Notes: generated by a model not told the origin, from the sequence alone. Positions 25,008 through 33,369 are shown, counted from the first letter of the stretch. The stretch is DNA of 64,000 bases from Bradyrhizobium manausense (GCF_018131105.1 NZ_JAFCJI010000001.1:3570001-3634000); one strand, 5' to 3'. Made by a program: numbers and translations.

Positions 25008-25767
25008 GGTGCGTCACCACATGCTGATCGCCGAGATAGGCGCGCTTGACGTCTTCGTTGGCCCGGATCGCATCGGGGTCCCCGGAAGCGATGACGCGGC
25101 CATAGACCAGCACCGAGATGCGGTCGGCGAGTGCGAACACCGCCGGCATGTCGTGTTCGACCAGCACGATCGAAACCTCTTTGCGCAGCTCCTGCAGCAA
25201 TTTCACCATGCGCTGGGATTCGGTGACGCCCAAGCCCGCCATCGGCTCGTCGAGCAGCAGCAGCTTCGGCTTGCTCGCGAGCGCGACTGCGAGCTCGATC
25301 TGGCGGCGTTCGCCATGGCTGAGCCTGGACACGACGGCATCGGCGCGATGAGCGAGGCCAACGCGGTCGAGCGCGGCATGGGCGGCGTCGCGCAAGCCCT
25401 TTTCCTTGCGCGCGTTGCCGAAGAAGCGGAACGAGTGACCAGCGTGTGCCTGGGCTGCCAGCGCCACGTTGTCGGCCGCCGTGAAGTCGAGCAGCAGCGA
25501 GGTGATCTGGAACGAACGTGCCAGCCCCAGCGCGCAGCGGCGGTAGGCCGGCAGGTAGGTGATGTCTCGGCCACCGAGCGAGACGCTGCCGGAATGCGGT
25601 TCAAGATGCCCGGTGAGCTGGCTGATCAACGTTGTCTTGCCGGCGCCGTTCGGGCCGATGATGGCGTGCAGTTCGCCGCTCGCAACATCGAGCGAGACGT
25701 TGTCGGTCGCGATGATGCCGCCGAAACGACGCACCAACTTTTCGACGCGGAGCAGCGGTTCAGCCAC
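25000..25767 (-). CDS. livG: ABC transporter ATP-binding protein LivG
   Basis: 255 aa. Walker A GPNGAGKTTLISQL, signature LSHGERRQIELAVAL, Walker B LLLLDEPMAGLG, and the LivG-typical C-terminus VLVYGRVIASGDPDAIRANEDVKRAYLG. It overlaps livM by 8 bp and livF by 8 bp, so the three are translationally coupled. The protein is the second ATPase of a heterodimeric importer whose specificity depends on a binding protein not encoded here. Confidence 0.92.
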   Translation of the reverse strand: MAEPLLRVEKLVRRFGGIIATDNVSLDVASGELHAIIGPNGAGKTTLISQLTGHLEPHSGSVSLGGRDITYLPAYRRCALGLARSFQITSLLLDFTAADNVALAAQAHAGHSFRFFGNARKEKGLRDAAHAALDRVGLAHRADAVVSRLSHGERRQIELAVALASKPKLLLLDEPMAGLGVTESQRMVKLLQELRKEVSIVLVEHDMPAVFALADRISVLVYGRVIASGDPDAIRANEDVKRAYLGDQHVVTHHG

Positions 25768-26704
25768 GGTTGAGCCTCCCGAGCAGGCCCATGATGCCGC
25801 CGCGGCCGAACAACACGATCAACAGCAGCAGCGGGCCCATGATCAGCGCCCAATATTCAGTGATCTGCGACAAAAACTCTTCCAGCAGCAAATAGACCAC
25901 GGCACCCACGACCGGGCCGAACAACGTGCCCATGCCGCCCAGGATCACCATCACCATGAGGTCGCCGGAGCGGGTCCAGTACATCACCGCCGGGCTGACG
26001 AAATCGGTGTTGTTGGCGAGCAGCGCGCCGGCGAGGCCGCACATCGTGCCCGAGATAACGAAGCAGACCAGCTGGTAGCGCTTCGCCGGGAAGCCGATCG
26101 CCTGCATGCGCTGCTCGTTGGAGCGCAGGCCCTGCACAACGAGACCGAAGCGCGAATTGACGATGCGCCACACCAGGAAGATCACGCCGAACAGGCAGGC
26201 CAGACAGAGATAATAGAACTGCGTGCGGTTCGACAGGTTGATCAGCCCGGAGAAGTCGCTGCGCTTGTAGACGGTGAGGCCGTCATCGCCGCCGTAACGC
26301 GCGAGGCCGGAGGCAACGTAATAGGCCATCTGCGCAAAGGCGAGCGTGATCATGATGAAATAGACGCCGCGGGTGCGCAACGACAGCGAGCCGATCACCA
26401 GCGCAAAGATCGCGGATGCCGCGAGGGCGACCGGAAACTGGATGAAACCGCTTCCGACACCTTCCTGCGCGAGCATGCCGACGGCATAGCCGCCGATGCC
26501 GAGATAGGCGGCGTGACCGAAGCTCATCATGCCGCCAAAGCCCATGATGAGGTTGAGGCTGACGGCCGCCAACGCCAGGATGACGATGCGGGTGAACAGC
26601 GTCAGGATGAAGATGTTGCCGGACAGATACGAATAGAGCGGCAGCAGCACGAGGCCCGCCAGCATCAGGGCCGTGACGGCCTTGCTCACCGAGAAGCGCT
26701 TCAT
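25760..26704 (-). CDS. livM: ABC transporter permease LivM
   Basis: 314-aa inner-membrane permease with about 9-10 hydrophobic helices. It has the LivM-like GFGGMMSFGHAAYLGIGGYA segment near residue 55 and the late GGMGTLFGPVVGAVV coupling region. Its ATG overlaps the livH stop (ATGA), and its 3' end overlaps livG. It forms the transmembrane pore with LivH. Confidence 0.92.
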   Translation of the reverse strand: MKRFSVSKAVTALMLAGLVLLPLYSYLSGNIFILTLFTRIVILALAAVSLNLIMGFGGMMSFGHAAYLGIGGYAVGMLAQEGVGSGFIQFPVALAASAIFALVIGSLSLRTRGVYFIMITLAFAQMAYYVASGLARYGGDDGLTVYKRSDFSGLINLSNRTQFYYLCLACLFGVIFLVWRIVNSRFGLVVQGLRSNEQRMQAIGFPAKRYQLVCFVISGTMCGLAGALLANNTDFVSPAVMYWTRSGDLMVMVILGGMGTLFGPVVGAVVYLLLEEFLSQITEYWALIMGPLLLLIVLFGRGGIMGLLGRLNRG

Positions 26705-27618
26705 CGACGGTTGGCCGGAAACAGCCCCTCCGGCCGCACCACCAGCACGATCGCCATCAGGAGGTAGATCAGCATGGAGGACAGCGCGGGCGCGGCGGTG
26801 GAAGCTGCGGCGCCGCTCAGCACCTGCCGCAGCAGATTGGGCAGGAAGGCACGGCCGAGCGTGTCGATCATGCCGACGAAGATTGCCGCAAGAAACGCGC
26901 CGCGGATCGAGCCGATGCCGCCGATCACGATGATGACGAAGGCGAGGATCAGAATGTTCTCGCCCATGCCGATCTGCACGGTGAGGATCGGCGCCTGCAT
27001 CAGCCCGGCCAAGCCGGCGAGGGCGGCACCCAAGCCGAACACCAGCGTGTAGAGCAGCTTGATGTTGATGCCGAGCGCGCCGATCATCTCGCGATTGGAG
27101 GCGCCGGCGCGGATCAGCATGCCAATGCGGGTGCGCATCACGCCGAGATAGAGCAGCAATGCCACCAGCAGCGCCACGACGATGATAGCGAGGCGATAGG
27201 CGGGATAGTGAATGCCGGGCAGGATCGGCACCGGCACCGTGAGCCAGGCCGGCAGCGGCAGCGCGAGGCCCGCCGGGCCCCAGATCAGCCGCACGGCCTC
27301 ATTGAAGAACAGGATCAGGCCGAAGGTCGCGAGCACGTGGTCGAGATGGTCGCGCCCGTAGAGATGTCGCAGCGCACCCATTTCCAGCACGATGCCGAGG
27401 ATCAGCGTGGCACCGAGCGCCAGCAGCGCGCCGAGCAGGAAGCTGCCGGTCCAGGCTGCGAAGGTCGCGGCGAAGTAGGCGCCCATCATGTAGAGCGAAC
27501 CGTGCGCGAGGTTGACGAGATCCATGATCCCGAACACCAGCGTCAGGCCGGCGGCGAGCAGGAACAGCAGCAGGCCGAACTGCAATCCGTTCAAGAACTG
27601 TTCGACGACGAGCAGCAT
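26701..27618 (-). CDS. livH: ABC transporter permease LivH
   Basis: 305-aa permease, first gene of the livHMGF run. Typical LivH features are the N-terminal QFLNGLQFGLLLFLLAAGLTLVFGIMDLVNLAHGSLYM and the late GGIGSIRGAFLAAIFVG. The ATG at 27618 was preferred to a TTG one codon earlier. The roughly 290-bp upstream region carries three TGCA half-sites in 10-bp phase, a likely BoxR operator. Confidence 0.92.
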   Translation of the reverse strand: MLLVVEQFLNGLQFGLLLFLLAAGLTLVFGIMDLVNLAHGSLYMMGAYFAATFAAWTGSFLLGALLALGATLILGIVLEMGALRHLYGRDHLDHVLATFGLILFFNEAVRLIWGPAGLALPLPAWLTVPVPILPGIHYPAYRLAIIVVALLVALLLYLGVMRTRIGMLIRAGASNREMIGALGINIKLLYTLVFGLGAALAGLAGLMQAPILTVQIGMGENILILAFVIIVIGGIGSIRGAFLAAIFVGMIDTLGRAFLPNLLRQVLSGAAASTAAPALSSMLIYLLMAIVLVVRPEGLFPANRR

Positions 27619-27761
27619 CAAGACTCTTTCAGGCGCATGCAGACGCGCGCCGATGTTCGAACACAGTCGCCATCAGTGAAAGAGTCCCCCCTGCCTCTAC
27701 AAGGCGGAAAAATGGGTAATGGCAGTATCGTTCCGAGGCAAGAGTGATTCCGTGCCGGACA

Positions 27762-27785
27762 TGCACTTTGTTGCATGCCGGTGCA
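27762..27785. promoter_or_regulatory. Triple TGCA half-site, candidate BoxR operator upstream of livH
   Basis: TGCA occurs at 27762, 27772 and 27782, each separated by exactly 6 nt (10-bp periodicity). The first pair, TGCACTTTGTTGCA, matches the boxC distal site TGCACTTTGTTTCA at 13 of 14 bases. It is about 145 bp before the livH ATG. Confidence 0.7.
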
Positions 27786-27854
27786 TGTGATCAAAATCGA
27801 CCGTGCAGGAAAAGCTGCCGCGCAGGGTGAGGCAGCCTGCCGCACCTAAAGGAT

Positions 27855-27884
27855 CACCCTCCCTCCGTTGCCGGAGAGAGGGTG
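27855..27884 (-). terminator. Hairpin downstream of the luxR-luxI-orf72 run
   Basis: CACCCTC (27855-27861) pairs with GAGGGTG (27878-27884), with inner arms CTCCG / CGGAG (27863-27867, 27872-27876). It begins 26 bp past the stop of the 72-aa gene and insulates it from the liv promoter. Confidence 0.5.
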
Positions 27885-27910
27885 CGACACCTGTCGAAGT
27901 GAGGCTACGT

Positions 27911-28129
27911 CTAGTGCGACGTAGCCCGGCGGGGGAGATCTTCCGGTTCATTGAGCTCGCTGTTGGCGGTCGAGGCCTCCAGCGCCGCCATCCGGAACAG
28001 ATAGGCGAGCGTTGTCAGCCCGGTCTCTTCCGCCATCTGCGCCAGTTCGAGCGCCATGTCGGACATGTAGCCGAGATTCTCGTCCTTGATTTGCGCCATG
28101 ATCTGGCTGTCTCGCATCATGTTCGACAT
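27911..28129 (-). CDS. 72-aa protein tightly linked to luxI
   Basis: The first codon starts one base after the luxI stop (TGAGATG), so expression is probably coupled to the autoinducer synthase gene. The start MSNMMRDSQIMAQ was chosen over an upstream in-frame ATG that lies inside luxI. The protein is acidic and mainly helical (ENLGYMSDMALELAQMAEETGLTTLAYLFRMAALEA), ending in a polar tail. I recognise no domain, signal peptide or HTH. It could be a small modulator of quorum sensing or a protein controlled by it. Confidence 0.75.
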   Translation of the reverse strand: MSNMMRDSQIMAQIKDENLGYMSDMALELAQMAEETGLTTLAYLFRMAALEASTANSELNEPEDLPRRATSH

Positions 28130-28130
28130 C

Positions 28131-28790
28131 TCAGGCGCTCTTTCGTTGGGCGGCGGTGCGGCCGCAGAGGTTGGCACGGGCGATACAATCGAGACGCGGT
28201 CCGTCCTGATGGACGAGATTCTTCATCCCGATCCGGTCACGCACGATGTTGAGCGACCCCTGGCGAATCTCGATGGTCGCGGCCATGGTCCAGGAGTCCT
28301 CGACCAGCGCCGGTAATCCCAGCGGCGTGACGACGAAACCGATGTCGTGGAAGCGCGGCAGCCACCATGTCTCCATGACGAGGCACAGCCGCTCGATGCC
28401 CTGATCGAGACAGAACTCCTGCGCTGCGGCCATCAGTTGCAGGTTGAACGCGCCGTCGCGGCGCTCCCGCGTCACGAAGAAGCGCGACCACTCCCAGACC
28501 TGCGGATCGACCGGGCAGCCGCGCACCACGGCGAGGTGGGGGAACACCTCGCTCATCATCGTCGGCTTGGTGGTCGGATACAGGCGCGAGCCGCCGAGCA
28601 CGCGGCGGTTCTCGAGGGCCAGCAGGTAGATCGCGTCCTCGTTATCATAAGCGTCGATCTCGCGGCTGTCGGGCTTGCGTAGCGCTTCCCATTTCCGCTC
28701 CTCGACGAAAATCTCGTGACGGACCCGGAAATGCTGATCGAGGACGTCTTCGTAGAGGTGCCGATTGACGGCAGAAATCACATGAATCAT
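28131..28790 (-). CDS. bjaI: LuxI-family acyl-homoserine-lactone synthase (BjaI-like)
   Basis: 219-aa autoinducer synthase. Family-invariant residues are visible: Arg and Trp in FRVRHEIFVEERKWEAL, acidic residues in EIDAYDNEDAIYL, Arg in GGSRLYPTTKPTMM, and E/R in EWSRFFVTRE. Bradyrhizobium BjaI makes isovaleryl-HSL from isovaleryl-CoA; the same product is likely but not provable from sequence. The start MIHVISAVNRH was preferred to an ATG four codons earlier. It lies 85 bp after luxR behind a lux-box-like palindrome, with a 72-aa gene starting directly after it. Confidence 0.92.
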   Translation of the reverse strand: MIHVISAVNRHLYEDVLDQHFRVRHEIFVEERKWEALRKPDSREIDAYDNEDAIYLLALENRRVLGGSRLYPTTKPTMMSEVFPHLAVVRGCPVDPQVWEWSRFFVTRERRDGAFNLQLMAAAQEFCLDQGIERLCLVMETWWLPRFHDIGFVVTPLGLPALVEDSWTMAATIEIRQGSLNIVRDRIGMKNLVHQDGPRLDCIARANLCGRTAAQRKSA

Positions 28791-28844
28791 GAACTCCCCC
28801 ATAGACTGAAATGAGGGGAGCCTCAGCGAAATCAGCCCAACCGA

Positions 28845-28866
28845 CTATTGGGAAATTTCCCAGTAG
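28845..28866. promoter_or_regulatory. Lux-box-like 22-bp palindrome upstream of luxI
   Basis: Left half CTATTGGGAAA and right half TTTCCCAGTAG are inverted copies with a single mismatch. The centre lies about 65 bp before the luxI ATG and 10 bp outside the luxR stop, the right place for LuxR-type activation of luxI. Confidence 0.8.
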
Positions 28867-28875
28867 GCGAGGATT

Positions 28876-29604
28876 TCAGGGATTGATGATTCTCTGGCGG
28901 ATCGCGATCGCGACCGCGTGCGTCCGATTGACGGCGCCGAGCTTGCGCGCAGCAGTTGCAAGATGCTCTTCCGCCGTGCGCTGGGTGATGTTCAGAATCT
29001 CGCCGATCTCCCAGGCCGACTTGCCCTGCGACGCCCAGGTGATCACCTCGCGCTCGCGCGGGGTCAGGCGCGGCGACGGATGCGGCGACGGCGCCAGCAG
29101 ACGGCGAATGTGGTCGAAGCCGTACATCGCGATCAAATGCAGGGCCGGCTTGCTGCGAGCATTGAGATCGAGGTGAACGCCACCGAGCGAGACGCCGGCC
29201 TCATAGCCGGTCAAGCCGTGGATCGGCACGACGAAGCCGCGCGACATGCGGAAATCGGCGGCGCGCCGCATCACTTCGACGGCGCCCGGCTCCAGGTCTG
29301 CGTCGTAAGGCGCTTCCGACCATTCGAATGGATTGACCGTTTGGCGACACTTGCGGATCACGGGATCGACGCGGTCGTAGCTCTTCTCGGTGTAGAGGCT
29401 GAACCACTCCGCCGGCCATCGCTTGGCCAGCACCATCTGGGAAAAGCGCTGATCGGGATTCGGCAATCCGGTGACGATGATGTGCTCGAAGCCGTAGCGG
29501 CCGAACGCGACCGCTAGCGCGTCCATGGCATCAGGGACGCAGCGATAGGCCCCCAGCCCTTCGATGAAGTCCAGCGCTTCGCGGCCATAATCCACGGCGG
29601 ACAT
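28876..29604 (-). CDS. bjaR: LuxR-family quorum-sensing regulator (BjaR-like)
   Basis: 242 aa (start MSAVDYGREALDF). The N-terminal autoinducer-binding domain shows the conserved W/Y/D/W pattern (WPAEWFSLYTEKSYDRVDPVI, NPFEWSEAP). The C-terminal LuxR-type HTH is LTPREREVITWASQGKSAWEIGEIL (about residues 175-235). It sits directly before luxI on the same strand, the order of bjaR-bjaI in Bradyrhizobium. A longer upstream start exists but lacks an SD and similarity. Confidence 0.92.
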   Translation of the reverse strand: MSAVDYGREALDFIEGLGAYRCVPDAMDALAVAFGRYGFEHIIVTGLPNPDQRFSQMVLAKRWPAEWFSLYTEKSYDRVDPVIRKCRQTVNPFEWSEAPYDADLEPGAVEVMRRAADFRMSRGFVVPIHGLTGYEAGVSLGGVHLDLNARSKPALHLIAMYGFDHIRRLLAPSPHPSPRLTPREREVITWASQGKSAWEIGEILNITQRTAEEHLATAARKLGAVNRTHAVAIAIRQRIINP

Positions 29605-29768
29605 CGATGCGTTTCCTGATCCTCTTCGTTCGCTATAGCACGTCTTTGGGGGCTGCCTCAATTCACCGCGTCCGTAATTCCCCGGTGTGGCCCTGACACC
29701 GAAGATTTAATCTACTTGTGGAGGAAGTAACGTCCAGTTACACCTAAGGCGTCTAGAGCGGGAAAGCC

Positions 29769-29948
29769 ATGATGGAAGACGAGAACATCGCCCTCAACAG
29801 CGTGCTCGGCCTGGAATTGAACCGCGTGTTTTTCGCCGTCCGCGATACGGCAAACAAGCAGAAGATCATCGAGTTCGCGCGGGACGTGCTGCGAAGCGAA
29901 CGCGCGGAGCGCCCCGGCAGCGTGACGCCGGAGGGACCGGCAGGCTAG
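29769..29948 (+). CDS. 59-aa hypothetical protein
   Basis: Small ORF starting at a double ATG and ending TAG at 29946-29948. The product begins MMEDENIALNSVLGLELNRV and continues with an amphipathic helical centre (FAVRDTANKQKIIEFARDVLRSERAER) before a Pro/Gly-rich tail. Third-position GC bias and lack of repeats suggest it is real. The SD is weak (GGGAAAG). It is divergent from luxR and upstream of the LysR gene. Function unknown. Confidence 0.5.
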   Translation: MMEDENIALNSVLGLELNRVFFAVRDTANKQKIIEFARDVLRSERAERPGSVTPEGPAG

Positions 29949-30179
29949 AACGCGGTCGCAGCAAACGACGCCGGCGCAACAGATCACGCGACGACGCCCT
30001 TCGATTTGAGCGCGCTGATTTCCGACCGCGAACCTGATCTGCCAATATCGTCGTGAATGAGTTCCTGTCCTCCCCTGGTGGGTGAGGCGCCTCCTTCATC
30101 CACACCGTCGGACACTTGCCGCTAGCTGACATCGCAGCTCTCGTGAGATGATCGCCGCACCGATCGTCTTTCGGATGCC

Positions 30180-31124
30180 ATGACCATGATGACGCTGCGC
30201 CAGGTTGAAGTGATCCGTGCCGTGATGGTGACGGGCACCATTGGCGGCGCCGCCAAGCTGCTCAACGTCTCGGCACCGGGAATCAGCCGCCTGGTCAAAT
30301 ACACCGAGCGCTCGCTCGGCATCCGCTTCTTCCAGCGCCAGAACGGCCGCTACGTCCCGACGCCGGAAGCCGAGAACATCTTTGAGCAGATCAACGGTGT
30401 CTACAAGAAGGTCGACGATCTCTCCGAGATCATCTCCAAGATCGGCCGCGGCGGCTTGTCGGAGCTACGCATCGGCTCGGTGCCGAGCATCTCGCAGGTG
30501 ATGGTTCCGCGCGCGATCGAGCGCGTCCGCCGCCGCTATCCCGATCTCGGCATCGACATCAACATCCTCAAGCTCGAGGAAGCCATCGACTATCTCATGC
30601 TCGGCCGCGGCGAGTGCGTCGCGATGAGCTACCGGCTGGAGCATTCCGGGCTCGACTTCATGCCGCTCGCCTCGGGCGAGCTCTATTGCATCGTGCCGCC
30701 GGGCCACGAACTGGCCGGCCGCAAGCAGGTCTCGGCCGCCGAGATCACCCGCTATCCGCTCATCGGCATCGATCCCAACGATCCCTACGGCCGGATCATG
30801 GCCGAGATCTTCGCGCGCAACCGACTGGAGTACAACATCACCATCCGCGCGCGATTCGGCACCACCGTCTGTGCGCTGGTGAAGGCGGGGCTCGGCATCG
30901 CCATCATCGACCAGTTCACAGTCGCCCATGGCGGCTATCCCGGGATCGAACTCATCAAGATCACCGAGCCGACCCGCTTCGACACCTATATCGCGGTCAA
31001 GCGCGGCGCGCCGCTGTCGCTCCATGTCGAGCATTTCATCGAGTTCCTGCGCGCCGAGATGCGCGCGGTCGAGCCGTCGCGGAACAACGGCAAAACCGCA
31101 GTGGGGCGCGGCCGAAAGAAATAA
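30180..31124 (+). CDS. LysR-family regulator of the shikimate/quinate module
   Basis: 314 aa. The N-terminal HTH is GTIGGAAKLLNVSAPGISRLVKYTERSLGIRFFQR (about residues 20-55), followed by the periplasmic-binding-like effector domain (LRIGSVPSISQVMVPRAIERV onward). It reads in the same direction as the dehydrogenase, transporter and dehydratase genes downstream, so it is the probable activator of that set. The effector is not readable, but shikimate, quinate or dehydroshikimate are natural candidates. Alternative starts lie two and three codons in. Confidence 0.88.
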   Translation: MTMMTLRQVEVIRAVMVTGTIGGAAKLLNVSAPGISRLVKYTERSLGIRFFQRQNGRYVPTPEAENIFEQINGVYKKVDDLSEIISKIGRGGLSELRIGSVPSISQVMVPRAIERVRRRYPDLGIDINILKLEEAIDYLMLGRGECVAMSYRLEHSGLDFMPLASGELYCIVPPGHELAGRKQVSAAEITRYPLIGIDPNDPYGRIMAEIFARNRLEYNITIRARFGTTVCALVKAGLGIAIIDQFTVAHGGYPGIELIKITEPTRFDTYIAVKRGAPLSLHVEHFIEFLRAEMRAVEPSRNNGKTAVGRGRKK

Positions 31125-31251
31125 CATAATGTTAGGTTTGCCGGATAAATGGGTAATTGTGTTAGGCAGGGGAATGACTATCGTCCCTCTTGGAATTGCG
31201 CGGATTTCCCCGCTAATGGCCTGATATCAACGCGCCTCAAGAGACGATAGT
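31122..31251. promoter_or_regulatory. Control region upstream of the shikimate module
   Basis: Contains the perfect palindrome TAACAT-A-ATGTTA (31122-31134), overlapping the LysR stop, and a perfect 9-bp inverted repeat ACTATCGTC (31177-31185) / GACGATAGT (31243-31251) spaced by 57 nt. The right-hand copy is just before the dehydrogenase ATG. Either could be a LysR site or a structured leader. Confidence 0.4.
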
Positions 31252-31256
31252 GGATC

Positions 31257-32135
31257 ATGTCTAGCCGCGGCCCTGCTGCCCCCAAAAAGCTCCTGACCGG
31301 CCTGATCGGCGCGCCGATCGCCCATTCCGCCTCCCCTGCCATGCATGAACGCGCCGCCGAGGCACTCGGCCTGCGCGGTCATTACCAGCTCATCGAGGTC
31401 GCCGGCGCCGATGCCGCTGGGCTGCGCATGATGATCGAGGGCGTGCGGCGGCTCGGCTTTGCCGGCGTCAACGTCACGTTCCCCTACAAGGAAGCCGTGG
31501 TGCCGCTGCTCGACGAGCTGGCCACGACCGCGGCCACCATGGCTGCGGTCAACACCGTCGTCGTCAAGAACGGCCGGCTGATCGGCCACAATACCGACAC
31601 CACCGGCTTTGCGCGCGCCGTCAAACCGTTGCTGGCGCCATCCAAAAATGCAGTGGCCGTCATCGGCACCGGCGGCGTCGGCAAAGCGATCGCTTTTGCG
31701 CTGGCGAGCCTTCAGGTGGCGGACCTTCGCATCTTCGACAGCGAGCCGGCGCGGGCCGAGAAGCTCGCCGCGCTGCTGGCCAAGCATGGCGGCGCGCGGG
31801 TGGCCCGAAGCGTCGCGGATGCGCTCGACGGCGCAACCGGCCTCGTCAACGGCACGCCGGTCGGCATGCTGCCGAACCGCGACACGCCGGTGCCGCCGGC
31901 CCTGCTGCGCAAAGACCTGTGGGTCGCTGACGCCGTCTATTCGCCGCTGATCACGCCGCTGCTTGCCGCTGCACAAGCAAAGGGCGCGCGGATCATGACC
32001 GGGCGCGAGCTTGCGATCTACCAGGCCGCCGACGCCTTCGAACTGTTCACCGGCCTTGCCCCGTCGACCGAAGTCATGGGAGAGGCTTTTGACGCCGTGA
32101 TGGCCGCACGTGGCGCCGCCTATCAGGCAACCTGA
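31257..32135 (+). CDS. Shikimate/quinate dehydrogenase family protein
   Basis: 292-aa AroE-family oxidoreductase that interconverts shikimate (or quinate) and the 3-dehydro acid. The substrate motif is AHSASPAMHERA, the catalytic lysine is in VNVTFPYKEAV, the aspartate is in NTDTTGFARAV, and the nucleotide loop is GTGGVGKAIAFAL. TFPYK rather than the biosynthetic TIPHK, and its place beside an importer and a dehydroshikimate dehydratase gene, point to a catabolic role. It follows a LysR gene. Confidence 0.87.
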   Translation: MSSRGPAAPKKLLTGLIGAPIAHSASPAMHERAAEALGLRGHYQLIEVAGADAAGLRMMIEGVRRLGFAGVNVTFPYKEAVVPLLDELATTAATMAAVNTVVVKNGRLIGHNTDTTGFARAVKPLLAPSKNAVAVIGTGGVGKAIAFALASLQVADLRIFDSEPARAEKLAALLAKHGGARVARSVADALDGATGLVNGTPVGMLPNRDTPVPPALLRKDLWVADAVYSPLITPLLAAAQAKGARIMTGRELAIYQAADAFELFTGLAPSTEVMGEAFDAVMAARGAAYQAT

Positions 32136-32190
32136 GACGAAGCGGCCGGACACAAGGCCGCTTGCAAAATTGAAACGGGAGGAGAGGACG

Positions 32191-33321
32191 ATGAAGTCAA
32201 CGCTACTGGTGGGCGCGCTGCTTACCGCAATCACGACGACGGGCGCCTTCGCACAGGCGATCAAGCTCGCGGACGTCGCTGAGCTCTCGGGCGGCGGCGC
32301 CACGGTCGGCACCAACTGGAAGAACGGCATCGACCTCGCGATCGAGGAGATCAACGCCAAGGGCGGCGTGCTCGGCCGCAAGCTCGAAGTCACCCATGCC
32401 GACTCGCAGTCGAACCCCGGCGTGGCGCGCGCGCAGGTGCAGAAGGCGCTCGACGCCGAGCCCTATGTGCTGCTCGGGCCCGGTTATTCCGGCTCGGTGA
32501 AAGTCACCGCCCCACTCGCCGCCGAAGCCGGCATCACACAAATCATGGGCGGCGAGGCCGCCGAGCTGACGCAGGCCGGCAACAAGTTCCTGTTCCGCAC
32601 TTCGTTCGGCCAGCAATCCTCGATGCCGAAGGTCGCAAAATACATCCATGACGACATGAAGGCGAAGACGGTCGCGGTGGTCTGGGTCAACAATGACTTC
32701 GGCCGCGGCGGGCGCGACGTCGTGATCAAGGAACTCGAGCGGCTCGGCTCCAAGGTGGTCGCCGACCTCTCCACCGAAGCGGGCCAGGCCGATTTCGCCG
32801 CCGACGTCGGCAAGATCAAAGCCGCCAACCCCGACGCCGTGTTCGTCTACCTCAACGAAGAAGAGAGCGCGCGTATTCTCAAGGAGCTGAAGCGCCAGGG
32901 CGTCACCGCGCCGCTGATGGGCGAGACCACGCTGATCGGCCAGAAGGTGATCGAGCTCGCCGGTGATGCCGCCAACGGCGCGCGCGGCCATGTCGGCCTC
33001 ACCACCGACGCGCCGGTCGACCTGATCAAGGGTTTCCGTGACCGCTTCTCGAAGAAGTACAACTATGTGCCCGATCATAACGGCCTGAAGGGCTACCTCG
33101 CCGTCTACATGGTGAAGGCCACCACCGAGAAGATGGGCAAGGTCGATCCGAAGGCGTTTGCCGACACGCTGCATGGCTTGACCATCAAGGCCGCCGACGA
33201 GCCAGGCATTCTGATGGACGTCACCTTCGACCAGAACGGCGACATCGATCGCCAGAGTTTCCTGGTCGAGGTGGTCGACGGCAAGCAGGTGGTGAAGCAG
33301 GTGCTGCCGAAGGTGAAGTGA
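32191..33321 (+). CDS. ABC transporter substrate-binding protein of the shikimate module
   Basis: 376 aa (start MKSTLLVGALL, SD GGGAGGAG). A signal peptide ends near TTGAFAQA. The mature protein is a Leu/Ile/Val-type (Peripla_BP_6) binding protein: IKLADVAELSGGGATVGTNW, the AIEEINAKGGVLGRKLEV fold, LLGPGYSGSVKVTAPLAAEAG. It is the first transporter gene of a complete livHMGF-type set. The ligand is likely shikimate or quinate from the neighbouring enzymes, but the family alone does not show it. Confidence 0.9.
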   Translation: MKSTLLVGALLTAITTTGAFAQAIKLADVAELSGGGATVGTNWKNGIDLAIEEINAKGGVLGRKLEVTHADSQSNPGVARAQVQKALDAEPYVLLGPGYSGSVKVTAPLAAEAGITQIMGGEAAELTQAGNKFLFRTSFGQQSSMPKVAKYIHDDMKAKTVAVVWVNNDFGRGGRDVVIKELERLGSKVVADLSTEAGQADFAADVGKIKAANPDAVFVYLNEEESARILKELKRQGVTAPLMGETTLIGQKVIELAGDAANGARGHVGLTTDAPVDLIKGFRDRFSKKYNYVPDHNGLKGYLAVYMVKATTEKMGKVDPKAFADTLHGLTIKAADEPGILMDVTFDQNGDIDRQSFLVEVVDGKQVVKQVLPKVK

Positions 33322-33330
33322 GGTCTATCC

Positions 33331-33369
33331 CTTCTCCCTCGCCCCGCTGTTCGCGGGGAGAGGGAGAAG
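33331..33369 (+). other. Strong intercistronic hairpin between binding-protein and permease genes
   Basis: CTTCTCCCTC and CCCCGC on the left arm pair with GCGGGG and GAGGGAGAAG on the right, loop TGTTC. It lies 9 bp past the binding-protein stop. In other importers such hairpins stabilise the binding-protein mRNA or attenuate read-through, raising binding protein relative to permeases. Confidence 0.6.
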
